Positions 32,075 to 40,364 of a DNA stretch of 64,000 nt are shown in pieces (the first letter of the stretch is position 1; each line of letters begins with the position of its first letter). Position numbers and translations under genes: made by a program. Source of the DNA: an uncultured Anaerolineae bacterium (GTDB taxonomy: Bacteria; Chloroflexota; Anaerolineae; Aggregatilineales; Phototrophicaceae); assembly GCA_934216615.1 (NCBI GenBank), contig CAKQCB010000001.1:915727-979726 (forward strand), given 5' to 3'. The notes beneath the pieces are model-generated. The model saw nothing but the letters and a program-made list of their open reading frames with translations. It was not told the origin of the DNA and did no database searches.

Positions 32075-33704
32075 ACGATTCGCGATTTATTTGCGGGTAT
32101 CGAGCGAAGAACAATTGGATGGGTATTCGCTCGATGCCCAGCGCGATATTCTGCTCCAGTTTGTGGAAGCACGTGGCGGTGAAATCGTTAAGATTTATGA
32201 AGACCCAGCGCGATCCGGTAAAAATGCGCTGCGGCCTGAATTTCAGCAAATGATCCGAGATGCTGAAGATGGGGTATTCGATGTCATCGCCGTCCACAAG
32301 CTGGATCGCTTTAGTCGTTCCTTGCTAGATACGTTGACTTATTTAAAACGGTTGAATGATTGTGATGTGGCGTTTGTTTCTGCCACGGAGCAATTTGACT
32401 TCACATCCGCAATTGGCAAGGTAGTTTTGGCCATCTTGGCCGCGTTTGCAGAATGGTATCTGGACAACCTTGCTAATGAAGTGCGAAAGGGGAAGTTCCA
32501 ACGCGCTGCCAGTGGCTATCACAATGGCACCCTGAGCTTTGGCTATACCACAACCCGAAAATTAAAAGAACGTCTCTTAAGTTTAGGCGTGAATTTTAAA
32601 GCAGGTACTGTGGATGAAGGAACCTACAGCCGAGAATCTCAAATGCTAGAGGATACTCTAGCCCTATTCAATGACGTTCCAGAGACAGCCGCGGTGCCAG
32701 ACCCATTCGACGCGACTGGCGTCCGCGCCGCGTTCCAAATGTACAGCTATGGCATCTATAGTGATCAGGATGTGGCGAACATGCTGAATGATTCTGGCTA
32801 CCGTATTCTCGTCAGGCTCAAGCGCAATCCATCGGGATTGTTTTCCAAGGATACTGTCGAAGATATTTTGCAAAACCGCTTCTATATCGGTGAAGTGAGC
32901 TACGGCGCAAAGGTCAAGGGCAAAACCCGCCAATGGATGAAGGGACAGCACCAAGAACTCATCAGCCAATATCTGTTCAATCGGTGCCAGCAAGTTAGAG
33001 CTGAACGCGCTGCTCGTTTTGTGCCTAAGCCAGCCAACCGGAAGCGCACTTATATTTTATCCGGGGTTCTCATCTGCTCAGAGTGTGGCAAGCGCTGGGG
33101 TGGATGGTACACCGGAGGCAATACTCGGTATCGCGACATGGCAGATAAAAGGCGAGGGCAATACTGTGATGCTCACATCAAGAGTGCATTAGCCGAAACC
33201 TTAGAAAGTCAGATTGAGGAAATCATTTCCAGCATGCACCTGCCTAGAAATTGGCGGGATCGCATTGAAAAATTAGCGCAGCGCCCAATTGCCAAACAAG
33301 GCGAGCAACAATCCCAATTGCGCCGCTCGTACAAAAAACAACTGGAACGCTTACAGAAGCTCTTTACACTAGGTGACATCAGTGAAGAAAGTTATCTCCA
33401 GCAGCGCAACGATATCAATAACAAGTTGGATCAGTTGGTGCCGCTCAGTGTTGAAATCTCAGATATTGTGGCGCTCGGGGATGTGTTAGAAACCATAAAA
33501 CCGCTGTGGAAAGCCGCCACTGCAGAGGAAAAACGAAAGCTGGTGGAATCCTTATTTACCAAGGTTTATGTTAAAGACGGTGTGATTAAAGCAGTAGTGC
33601 CCACAGGAATTCTGTGGGCACTACTTCATGAAACATTAATACGTAGTGCGGGGAGAACAGGATTCGAACCTGCGATCGAGCGTTACCACCCGATAACCGC
33701 TTAG
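32037..33704 (+). CDS. Large serine recombinase (integrase of the element)
   Basis: The 555-residue product has a resolvase catalytic domain at residues 10-150 (AIYLRVSSEEQLDGYSLDAQ with the nucleophilic serine, then AVHKLDRFSR), a recombinase domain, a zinc-ribbon with CSECGKRWGG, and a C-terminal coiled coil. These are typical of large serine integrases. The frame passes through the right attachment core (33646-33661) and its last 13 codons lie in the tRNA-Ser gene. In an excised circle the frame would instead end with 24 codons now found at 16564-16635. Use of a tRNA 3' end is more typical of tyrosine integrases. Confidence 0.88.
   Translation: MSIMDILTGKPGKRFAIYLRVSSEEQLDGYSLDAQRDILLQFVEARGGEIVKIYEDPARSGKNALRPEFQQMIRDAEDGVFDVIAVHKLDRFSRSLLDTLTYLKRLNDCDVAFVSATEQFDFTSAIGKVVLAILAAFAEWYLDNLANEVRKGKFQRAASGYHNGTLSFGYTTTRKLKERLLSLGVNFKAGTVDEGTYSRESQMLEDTLALFNDVPETAAVPDPFDATGVRAAFQMYSYGIYSDQDVANMLNDSGYRILVRLKRNPSGLFSKDTVEDILQNRFYIGEVSYGAKVKGKTRQWMKGQHQELISQYLFNRCQQVRAERAARFVPKPANRKRTYILSGVLICSECGKRWGGWYTGGNTRYRDMADKRRGQYCDAHIKSALAETLESQIEEIISSMHLPRNWRDRIEKLAQRPIAKQGEQQSQLRRSYKKQLERLQKLFTLGDISEESYLQQRNDINNKLDQLVPLSVEISDIVALGDVLETIKPLWKAATAEEKRKLVESLFTKVYVKDGVIKAVVPTGILWALLHETLIRSAGRTGFEPAIERYHPITA
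33646..33661. repeat. Right attachment core inside tRNA-Ser(GCT)
   Basis: GTGCGGGGAGAACAGG matches 16547-16562. It covers the 3' acceptor arm and part of the T arm of the tRNA on the reverse strand. Confidence 0.8.
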
Positions 33705-33739
33705 CAGGCGGCCCCATTCGTCCACTCTGGCATCTCCCC
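33649..33739 (-). tRNA. tRNA-Ser (anticodon GCT)
   Basis: A 91-nt class II tRNA with acceptor GGGGAGA/TCTCCCC, anticodon loop CTGCTAA (anticodon GCT), a long variable arm and GGTTCGAATCC in the T arm. The encoded 3' end reads GCA, so a full CCA is not encoded. Its 3' end is the element's attachment site, and the gene remains intact after integration. Confidence 0.93.
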
Positions 33740-33750
33740 AGTCCACCCAG

Positions 33751-33839
33751 CGGAGGGAGTGGGATTCGAACCCACGGTGCCGCGTAAACGACACGGTGGT
33801 TTTCAAGACCACTGCCATCAACCACTCGGCCACCCCTCC
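33751..33839 (-). tRNA. tRNA-Ser (anticodon TGA)
   Basis: An 89-nt class II tRNA with acceptor GGAGGGG/TCCCTCC, anticodon loop CTTGAAA (anticodon TGA), a long variable arm and T loop TTCGAAT. It lies 11 bases upstream of tRNA-Ser(GCT) and is probably cotranscribed with it. Confidence 0.93.
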
Positions 33840-33961
33840 TGAAGGATAAAGGGCATTCTAGCACGAGATAAACGATCGGTCAATGCTCGAAGCGAAGTGA
33901 TTTTTTACACATAATTGCTGAGCAAGATTTTCGCCAAATCACATCGAAACTAAAGGTTTTC

Positions 33962-35122
33962 ATGCGCGTATTATTCTCTTTTGTAGGGGGCAATGGACAC
34001 TTTCAACCGCTTGTACCGATTATAGAAGCGGCACACGATGCAGGTCATACGATCCTTGTGGCATGTACCCATGACATGTACGAGACGGTTCATAAGGCGG
34101 GGTTTCCGTCTTACGTTTTTGCCAGCGCCACCCAACAAGCTCAAATTGTTGAGAAAACCCCCTTACAACCTGTGGATCGTCGGCGTGAAGAGAATGATTT
34201 ACGCGAGTTATTTGCCCGTCAAGTGGCGCGCAAACGTGCACCGAAGATTATTCAATTGTGCGAAGAATGGAAGCCTGACCTCATCGTGTGTGATGAAGTC
34301 GATTTTGGAAGCATGATCGCGGCCGAATTTCTCGGTATTCCTCACGCCAGCGTTGTCGTGATCGCATCTGGCTCGTTCATTCGTCCTGATGTCGTCGCTG
34401 AACCCCTCGACGAAATCCGTGCTAAATATGGGCTAGAACCTGACCCAAAACTGAAGATGTTAAGCCATCATCTGCTGATTGTCCCTGTGCCAGCACGCTT
34501 CCGCGACCCCGCCTATCCCCTACCCACAACAGCGCACGTCATCCAGCCCTTTGCGCTCAAAACACCCCGTTTTCTCAAACCCTTTGATGATTATGATGAA
34601 ACCCGCCCAACCCTCTATTTCACATTGGGAACGGTCTTCAACACAGAATCAGGCGATTTATTCGCACGTGTTTTAAGGGCCTTACAGCGTGTACAGGCCA
34701 ATGTCATTGTGACGGTGGGCAAACACATCAACCCGTTGGAGTTTGGAGAGCAGGCAGATCATATTTACATCACACAGTACATTCCACAGTTAGATGTCCT
34801 GCCCCATTGTGATTTGGCCATCTCTCATGCTGGCTCAGGTACGGTGATCGGTTGTCTTGCGCATGGCGTGCCAATGGTGCTCATTCCGATGGGCGCGGAT
34901 CAGATCAATAATGCGGAACGGTGTGAAGCACTGGGTATCGCACAGATATTGGATGTCATGGATGCAACCTCAGATATGATTTACCAAGCGATCACAACCA
35001 CACTGGCAAACCCACAATTTCGCGAAGCGACACAGCGCTTCAAAGCAGAAATCCAAGCATTGCCTGAACCGGCATCGGTGATTCCATTATTAGAACGCCT
35101 GATGAGTCAACACAATACATAA
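33962..35122 (+). CDS. GT1-family (UGT/macrolide-type) glycosyltransferase
   Basis: The 386-residue product has the two-domain GT-B fold. The N-terminus is MRVLFSFVGGNGHFQPLVPI, and the C-terminal donor site has SHAGSGTVIGCLAHGVPMVLIPMGADQ, the plant-UGT/macrolide glycosyltransferase signature. It transfers a sugar from a nucleotide donor to a small hydrophobic acceptor that cannot be deduced here. It stands alone between the tRNAs and hemH and is followed by a shared terminator. Confidence 0.82.
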   Translation: MRVLFSFVGGNGHFQPLVPIIEAAHDAGHTILVACTHDMYETVHKAGFPSYVFASATQQAQIVEKTPLQPVDRRREENDLRELFARQVARKRAPKIIQLCEEWKPDLIVCDEVDFGSMIAAEFLGIPHASVVVIASGSFIRPDVVAEPLDEIRAKYGLEPDPKLKMLSHHLLIVPVPARFRDPAYPLPTTAHVIQPFALKTPRFLKPFDDYDETRPTLYFTLGTVFNTESGDLFARVLRALQRVQANVIVTVGKHINPLEFGEQADHIYITQYIPQLDVLPHCDLAISHAGSGTVIGCLAHGVPMVLIPMGADQINNAERCEALGIAQILDVMDATSDMIYQAITTTLANPQFREATQRFKAEIQALPEPASVIPLLERLMSQHNT

Positions 35123-35123
35123 A

Positions 35124-35156
35124 AAAGAGGCTGATCACGCATAGATCAGCCTCTTT
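35124..35156. terminator. Bidirectional terminator between convergent genes
   Basis: A perfect 13-bp stem (35124-35136 with 35144-35156) has A-rich and T-rich outer flanks. It can end the glycosyltransferase and hemH transcripts. Confidence 0.8.
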
Positions 35157-35178
35157 GAATTAGAGCATATTGGGGCGA

Positions 35179-36279
35179 TTAATCACCCGCCAACTGCCAT
35201 GTCATTTTTTCGGCGGATGTTTGTGGTACTTCTGACGGCACGCTTTCGACAGATACATCCCATCCCCCTGAATTTTCACGCACAAGGGTTTCTAACGTAT
35301 CCATCCACATCGGATGCTCGTTCAAGCAGGGGATAAAATGAAACTTTTCAGGGTCGCCCCCACCTTCTTCAAACTGCATACGGCCTTCATTACCGAGTTC
35401 ATCCATTGTTTCGAGGCAGTCGGTCACAAACCCAGGCGAGAATACAAACGGACGTTCCACACCTTTTGAAGCGAGTTCGGTCAACACATCTTCGGTATAC
35501 GGTTGTAGCCATTCTTCAGGGCCAAAACGCGATTGGAAACACAGCGTCCAATCATCTTCTTTCCAGCCCATACGGTCGGCCAATAACTGAGCCGTTTCTT
35601 CACACTGTGTGCGATACGGGTCACCTGTGAGGGTGTAACGGTGCGGGATACCGTGAAACGTGATGACAAACTGATCAGGCTTATGATCTAAGAGCGCAAG
35701 TTGTTCGTTCAAGTGAACTTCTAACGCGCTTAAATAGCGCTCGTCTTTGTAATATGCATCGACAAAACGTAACGTCGGGATAAAGCGTTTATGTTCGTGT
35801 AAGATTTGTAAATTCAGCCCTGCCGCCGCGCGGAAGACAGCGTCGTAAATGGGGGCCGTTGTGGTTGAAGAATATTGAGGGAACATCGGCACGACGACAA
35901 TGCGATGAATCTCTTCTGATTCTAAAGTTTTCATCGCGTTGGCAATGCTTGGCTCTCCGTAAGTCATCCCCAAAATGACCCGATATTGTTCCCCTAAGCG
36001 TTCTTGTAACCCTTCGACCACATGGTTTGAATAGATAGTGAGCGGTGAGCCTTCAGGAAGCCAAATCCGCGCGTACAAACGAGCCGAGCGTTTAGGGCGG
36101 CGTGGCAGAACGAATAAGCGAAGGATGGTTTGCCAATAGAAGGGGTTGTAGTCGATCACACGACGATCAGATAAGAATTGTTTTAGATAAGGGCGAAGGG
36201 CTTTAGCGGTAGGCGCGTCTGGTGTACCTAACTGCGCAATAAGAACACCAATCCGTTGATTGGCAGAATTTTTAATCAC
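35179..36279 (-). CDS. hemH: Ferrochelatase
   Basis: The 366-residue product opens with the family start (RIGVLIAQLGTPDAPTAKALRPYLKQFLSD). It carries the catalytic histidine in VITFHGIPHRY and the late SPGFVTDCLETMDEL motif with the conserved glutamate. It inserts ferrous iron into a porphyrin at the end of haem synthesis. It lies next to the iron-uptake locus but on its own transcript. The C-terminal extension after DTLETLVREN is short. Coproporphyrin versus protoporphyrin use is not determined. Confidence 0.92.
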   Translation of the reverse strand: MIKNSANQRIGVLIAQLGTPDAPTAKALRPYLKQFLSDRRVIDYNPFYWQTILRLFVLPRRPKRSARLYARIWLPEGSPLTIYSNHVVEGLQERLGEQYRVILGMTYGEPSIANAMKTLESEEIHRIVVVPMFPQYSSTTTAPIYDAVFRAAAGLNLQILHEHKRFIPTLRFVDAYYKDERYLSALEVHLNEQLALLDHKPDQFVITFHGIPHRYTLTGDPYRTQCEETAQLLADRMGWKEDDWTLCFQSRFGPEEWLQPYTEDVLTELASKGVERPFVFSPGFVTDCLETMDELGNEGRMQFEEGGGDPEKFHFIPCLNEHPMWMDTLETLVRENSGGWDVSVESVPSEVPQTSAEKMTWQLAGD

Positions 36280-36462
36280 AAATACTTCCTTAAATTAACC
36301 GTATGCACAGATTATTCACAATAGCGCTAAATTATACAAAAATCTATAAAAATCGCACTATTTTATGAATATTTTCTAATAATTGCTCATAAATTGATAG
36401 TTTTTCACTGAGATTTTATGAAACTGAGGAGGTTATATTGCGTCTGTACTTCAGGAAAATAA

Positions 36463-36492
36463 AAAGCGGATAGGATTTCCCCTACCCGCTTT
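36463..36492 (-). terminator. Intrinsic terminator after the DUF2218 gene
   Basis: A 12-bp stem with one G-U (36463-36474 with 36481-36492) is followed on the reverse strand by TTTTTATTTT. It ends the leftward DUF2218 or iron operon transcript. Confidence 0.78.
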
Positions 36493-36513
36493 GAGCGTAT
36501 ATACCTGTGTAGA

Positions 36514-36804
36514 TTAGGCTGTCACATCCACCCAATTGACTTTGATGGTTTCACCACGATATGCAAATTCTTCCAAGTGCCCACCGACAACATCTTTGAT
36601 GCGGGAAAAGCCTTCAGCATCTTCTGCTTTGATCTTCAAGACCAGTTGATCCGCCTCTGCGTAAATGTCGAGGTGACCAAAGGGGAAGTTCGCTACGCCC
36701 TGCGTCTCATTAAACTCAACCGTAATTCTGTGGCTGAAGTGACGTAACAATACTTTGATGTAATGGGACCCACGTTGGGTTGGAACACGCGCTTCTGCTT
36801 GCAT
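36514..36804 (-). CDS. DUF2218-family protein
   Basis: The product has 96 residues from ATG 36804 (AAAGGAT upstream). It matches the DUF2218 pattern: SHYIKVLLRHFSHRI, then NFPFGHLDIYAEADQLVL and HLEEFAYRG. These small cytosolic proteins are often encoded beside siderophore and iron uptake genes, as here. Their biochemical role is not established. The longer frame back to 36942 lacks a ribosome site. Confidence 0.75.
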   Translation of the reverse strand: MQAEARVPTQRGSHYIKVLLRHFSHRITVEFNETQGVANFPFGHLDIYAEADQLVLKIKAEDAEGFSRIKDVVGGHLEEFAYRGETIKVNWVDVTA

Positions 36805-36980
36805 TTGAAATCCTTTCTTGCGGATGTTCATTGTCATTCTAGAGAGACATTGCCCTCGAATAGACCAACAATTGTGAACGAACCTAGACAATAGAAAACC
36901 CAAACCAATCCCTTTTGGAGATTCGTTTGGGAACTTTGACACGATAAAATTATTGACCTAGTGGCAGATCAAGCTATACG

Positions 36981-37907
36981 TTATTCAACAGAATAATCAC
37001 CTAACCAGACCAGCAGATCATCCATAATACGGTTTGCGCCGAGTAGGCCGATCCCTAAGAACCAGTGATCGTCACTGACGGTATACACACGATCATTTTG
37101 AACCACCGACAAGGTTTGCCATAACGGGCTGGCTAAGAAGTCATCCACACTGGTATCGTTACCAAACGTGCTCAAGAACATCACATCGCCATCCAACAAA
37201 TTGATCTGTTCTTGGCTGATGACGATCTTAAACTCATCGTTATCCTGCGGTTCAGGGCGCGCAAAGCCGATTTCGCTCAGCACAGAGCCGATGAAGCTTC
37301 CGCGAGGCATCATCCGATTTTCTGAAGCCGTGAAGCGGACAATAGAGACTTCGATCTCTGCGACAGGAATTTGGCTTTGGATGAACGCCACGCGGGCATC
37401 ATATTCAGCTAAACGCAAGGCGAGCGTTTGCTCACGGTTTAATGCTTGTGCATGCAGTTGAAGATGTTCTTTCCAAACCGTGCGCGCCAGCGTTTCAGTG
37501 AAAACAGTGGGGGCAATTTCAGAAAGTTGCGCATAAATTTCGCCATGGCGCGGCACACTGCTCAAAATGAGGTCAGGTTGCAGTGCCAAAATCAATTCAA
37601 GGTTGGGTTCGGCAATCGTCCCAACAACCGCTACCCCTTCCGTCAGAGGTTGTAAATACGCGGGAAAACCACCGCCAGCGCTGGCTTCAACCGCGCCGAC
37701 AGGAAGAACCCCCAGCGCCAAGACGCTGTCCAGTTCATTCGTATCCAACACCACCACACGTTGAGGGTGTTCCACAACACATGCGACACCCATCGCGTGT
37801 TCAACAGCACGATACTCCTCTTCACAAGTGGCATCTTCTTGTGCGGTCACAGGAATAAAGACAACCAAAAGACAGATGAGCGTGAAAACCAAAACCCTAT
37901 TAAGCAT
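36981..37907 (-). CDS. Iron-siderophore ABC transporter substrate-binding protein
   Basis: The 308-residue product has a signal peptide (FTLICLLVVFIPVTAQ) and a class III binding fold of the FecB/FhuD type (HPQRVVVLDTNELDSVLALG, NLELILALQPDLIL, VYTVSDDHWFLG). No lipobox is seen. It lies 12 bases after the flavodoxin gene on the same strand. It should deliver a ferric siderophore to the permeases encoded divergently at 39324-41450. The siderophore is unknown. Confidence 0.82.
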   Translation of the reverse strand: MLNRVLVFTLICLLVVFIPVTAQEDATCEEEYRAVEHAMGVACVVEHPQRVVVLDTNELDSVLALGVLPVGAVEASAGGGFPAYLQPLTEGVAVVGTIAEPNLELILALQPDLILSSVPRHGEIYAQLSEIAPTVFTETLARTVWKEHLQLHAQALNREQTLALRLAEYDARVAFIQSQIPVAEIEVSIVRFTASENRMMPRGSFIGSVLSEIGFARPEPQDNDEFKIVISQEQINLLDGDVMFLSTFGNDTSVDDFLASPLWQTLSVVQNDRVYTVSDDHWFLGIGLLGANRIMDDLLVWLGDYSVE

Positions 37908-37919
37908 ATGATCTTCCCT

Positions 37920-38966
37920 TTATACGTTCGTTGTTTCTAATGCAAATTCACCAATAATTTGCGGAATCCAACCCGCAATCCGCTCGCTCGTCAATTTGGA
38001 TTGATTGGTTTCATCAATCCCTAAGCCCATAAATTTCCCGTCAACAAAACCGACAGATTCCGTAAATTCATACTGTTCATCGTTCCAATAGCCGACCAGT
38101 TCAATCCCACGCTCGACCAGTTTCTTGCCTAAAATCCCGATTGCATCAAGGAAGTTGTCGGGGTAGCCGTACTGATCGCCCACGCCAAAGATCGCCGCCT
38201 TTTTACCCGTGAAATCCAACGTATCCAACTGCGCGAACATGATGTCCCAGTCGTCTTGTAATTCACCGATATTCCATGTGGGAATCCCCAAAATCAGATA
38301 ATCATATTCAGTCAATGCCGACAGGTTTTTCAAATTGCCGATATTGATGGCTTCAATGGGTTCTTGGCCGGATTTCGCCCAGACTTCTTGAATTTCAAAG
38401 GCGACATATTCCGTCATACCAGTGCTGCTGCCATAGAACAGCCCGACTTTTTTACTGACGGGGATTTCCGTCACCACGCTGGTTTCTGGTTGACTTTCGC
38501 CTTGTGTGGTCGTGTTGAGTCTTTCGCGAATCCACGCTTTGGCTTCATCTAACGTCAAGGTGGCATGACCGGGAATCCCCCAGTTATATTGCGCGTAGCG
38601 GTCATTGCCCGCTAAAGATTCTTGCCAAACTTCGGGGTCACGCAGGTTATATTTATCCATCCAAATTTCAGGGATGACACGCACGAACCCGACCATCATC
38701 GCAGAGGTTTTATCGCGATAGTCACGGCGGAAATCATTGATGAGGCGCGTAATTTCAGATTCTTTCGCGCGGTGTTCCGCCGTTTCTTCCTCAGTCTCAT
38801 GATCATGGTCATGATCGTCGCTCACCAAAATGATGCCAAAGCGTTGACCGCGTTCGAGGTATTGAATCCAATGATCGCCCAACGCACGATAATCTTCAGG
38901 TTCGGCATGGTCATCGCCAGAGTAAAAAATGAAAATTTCAGGATCACTTACATCAAACTGAAACAT
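37920..38966 (-). CDS. Flavodoxin with an N-terminal extra domain
   Basis: From ATG 38966 the product has 348 residues. Residues 180-345 are a long-chain flavodoxin: FMN phosphate loop YGSSTGMTEYVA, the TWNIGELQDDW loop, and GVGDQYGYPDNF. Residues 1-150 are a separate alpha/beta domain (FQFDVSDPEIFIFYSG) with a His/Asp-rich loop (SDDHDHDHETEEE) that could bind metal. Flavodoxin replaces ferredoxin under iron limitation, which fits its place in the iron locus. The fusion is unusual. An alternative start at 39062 would add residues without domain character. Confidence 0.82.
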   Translation of the reverse strand: MFQFDVSDPEIFIFYSGDDHAEPEDYRALGDHWIQYLERGQRFGIILVSDDHDHDHETEEETAEHRAKESEITRLINDFRRDYRDKTSAMMVGFVRVIPEIWMDKYNLRDPEVWQESLAGNDRYAQYNWGIPGHATLTLDEAKAWIRERLNTTTQGESQPETSVVTEIPVSKKVGLFYGSSTGMTEYVAFEIQEVWAKSGQEPIEAINIGNLKNLSALTEYDYLILGIPTWNIGELQDDWDIMFAQLDTLDFTGKKAAIFGVGDQYGYPDNFLDAIGILGKKLVERGIELVGYWNDEQYEFTESVGFVDGKFMGLGIDETNQSKLTSERIAGWIPQIIGEFALETTNV

Positions 38967-39323
38967 AGTAAATGTACCTACTTTATAAAGCCGTTTGACA
39001 CGGCATATCCCTTTGAGCAAACATAGAGGATAGTAAACAGAACAGCTTGTGAATTTCCACACAGGTGATTAATCAAGAGTTTCTTTGGAAGGTGCGTTCA
39101 ATATGCCGTGAATTAATCTGAATATTGCCCGACCTGACAATAAACACTGACCGTGGTTACATCTGCATTTCACACAGGGTAATCTTAGTGTCTTTCCCTT
39201 GAAAAATCCTACTTAATCACTTGTGTGGAAAAACGGTAGCTTCTTCACTTACTATTCGCAGGGTTTTGGTACTTCCTCGTAAGATCAATCCACCTGTTTA
39301 TTTGTTGTAAGGAAATATCCATT
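38967..39323. promoter_or_regulatory. Divergent iron-locus promoter region with a shared 19-bp element
   Basis: TTTCCACACAGGTGATTAA at 39054-39072 and TTAATCACTTGTGTGGAAA at 39213-39231 are inverted copies differing at one position. Each lies about 90 bases upstream of one of the divergent genes (flavodoxin and the first permease) and has the same orientation relative to that gene. A partial third match (TTTCACACAGGGTAAT) lies near 39164. They look like binding sites for a common regulator. Confidence 0.6.
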
Positions 39324-40364
39324 GTGACAATATCACCAACCCCGTCCGCTCGACCTAATCGATCACGGATTCTCGGTAGACGAACCCTCTTGCTTCCCGG
39401 AATTGGGATAGGAATCTTGATTCTGATCGGTTGCCTGATGTGGAGCATTTTGCACGGCGCGGCAGATATCACCCCACAAACGATATATGAAGCCTTATTC
39501 AACCCCGACAACACATTCAATCATTTGGTCATCCAAACGGTGCGTTTACCCCGTGTATTAGCGGGCTTTGTAGTGGGGGCGGCACTGGCTGTTGCTGGCG
39601 CAATCATGCAAGGCTTAACCCGTAACCCGCTTGCCGACTCCAGCATTTTAGGCATCAACAGCGGGGCGGCCTTTGCAGTGGTGTTGGGTGTTTATCTACT
39701 TGGGAACCCGCCTGCCTCGCTCTACGTCCTCTTTGGGTTTGTGGGGGCGGCGCTAGCGGCGATCATCGTGTATGCGTTAGGGTCTGTCGGGCGTGGCGGT
39801 GCAACCCCGCTCAGGCTCACGTTGGCGGGTGTGATTGTCACGGCGTTCATCTCGTCTTTCACTACGGCAATTTTGATCCGTGACCAAGAAACGCTCGATA
39901 AGATTCGCTTTTGGACGGCTGGCTCATTAAACGGGCGTGAAACAGCGTTTGGCATGGTGTGGCCGTACCTCGTGATCGGCTTAATTTTTGCAGTCATCAT
40001 CAGCCGTCAGATCACCACCATCAGTTTAGGTGAAGATATCGCGCGTGGTTTGGGGCAAGCAACGGGCAAAGTCCGCATTTTAGCGGCCGTTGCCGTCGTC
40101 TTACTTGCGGGCGGTTCGGTTGCATTGGCGGGGCCGATTGGCTTTGTCGGCTTGATCGTCCCGCACATCGCGCGGTTTTTAGTCGGTACAGATTACCGTT
40201 GGATCGTTCCTTACAGCGCCATCATCGGTGCTGTTCTCGTCACCACCGCCGATATTTTTGCGCGAACCGTCGTCCGTCCCCAAGAATTACCCACCAGCGT
40301 CTTGATGGCGTTCATCGGCGCGCCTTTCTTTATTTGGTTAGCTCGTTGGAAAGTAAAACGCTAA
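39324..40364 (+). CDS. FecCD-family iron-siderophore permease, first subunit
   Basis: The product has 346 residues from GTG 39324, with AAGGAA 9 bases upstream. It has about nine spans and the family motifs VRLPRVLAGFVVGAALAVAGAIMQGLTRNPLAD and GPIGFVGLIVPHIAR. It forms half of the BtuC-type channel. The next permease begins immediately after its stop (TAAATG). No ATPase gene follows, so the ATP-binding subunit must be encoded elsewhere. Confidence 0.88.
   Translation: MTISPTPSARPNRSRILGRRTLLLPGIGIGILILIGCLMWSILHGAADITPQTIYEALFNPDNTFNHLVIQTVRLPRVLAGFVVGAALAVAGAIMQGLTRNPLADSSILGINSGAAFAVVLGVYLLGNPPASLYVLFGFVGAALAAIIVYALGSVGRGGATPLRLTLAGVIVTAFISSFTTAILIRDQETLDKIRFWTAGSLNGRETAFGMVWPYLVIGLIFAVIISRQITTISLGEDIARGLGQATGKVRILAAVAVVLLAGGSVALAGPIGFVGLIVPHIARFLVGTDYRWIVPYSAIIGAVLVTTADIFARTVVRPQELPTSVLMAFIGAPFFIWLARWKVKR

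Larger units (their letters stand above)
16547..33661. mobile_element. Integrative element of about 17.1 kb in a tRNA-Ser gene
   Basis: The element lies between two copies of a 16-bp core that is the 3' end of tRNA-Ser(GCT); the tRNA remains intact at the right end. The recombinase gene is at the right boundary and an FtsK-type ATPase at the left. Between them are a repressor and divergent RHH gene, many tiny membrane proteins, long Thr/Pro-linked exported proteins, an exonuclease and HNH/winged-helix genes. No canonical relaxase, VirB4 or phage head and tail genes were recognised. It could be a filamentous-phage-like prophage or an FtsK-type conjugative element. Confidence 0.82.

Noticed and set aside
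16547..33661. Tyrosine-integrase prophage
   Set aside because: The tRNA site would suit one, but the only integrase found has the serine-recombinase catalytic domain, and no capsid, portal or tail genes were recognised.
33586..33864. Reverse-strand frames over the tRNA pair
   Set aside because: They translate through two tRNA-Ser genes and are artefacts of GC-rich tRNA sequence.
37168..37858. Several forward frames opposite the siderophore-binding protein
   Set aside because: Shadows of the reverse gene, with no ribosome sites and no protein-like composition.
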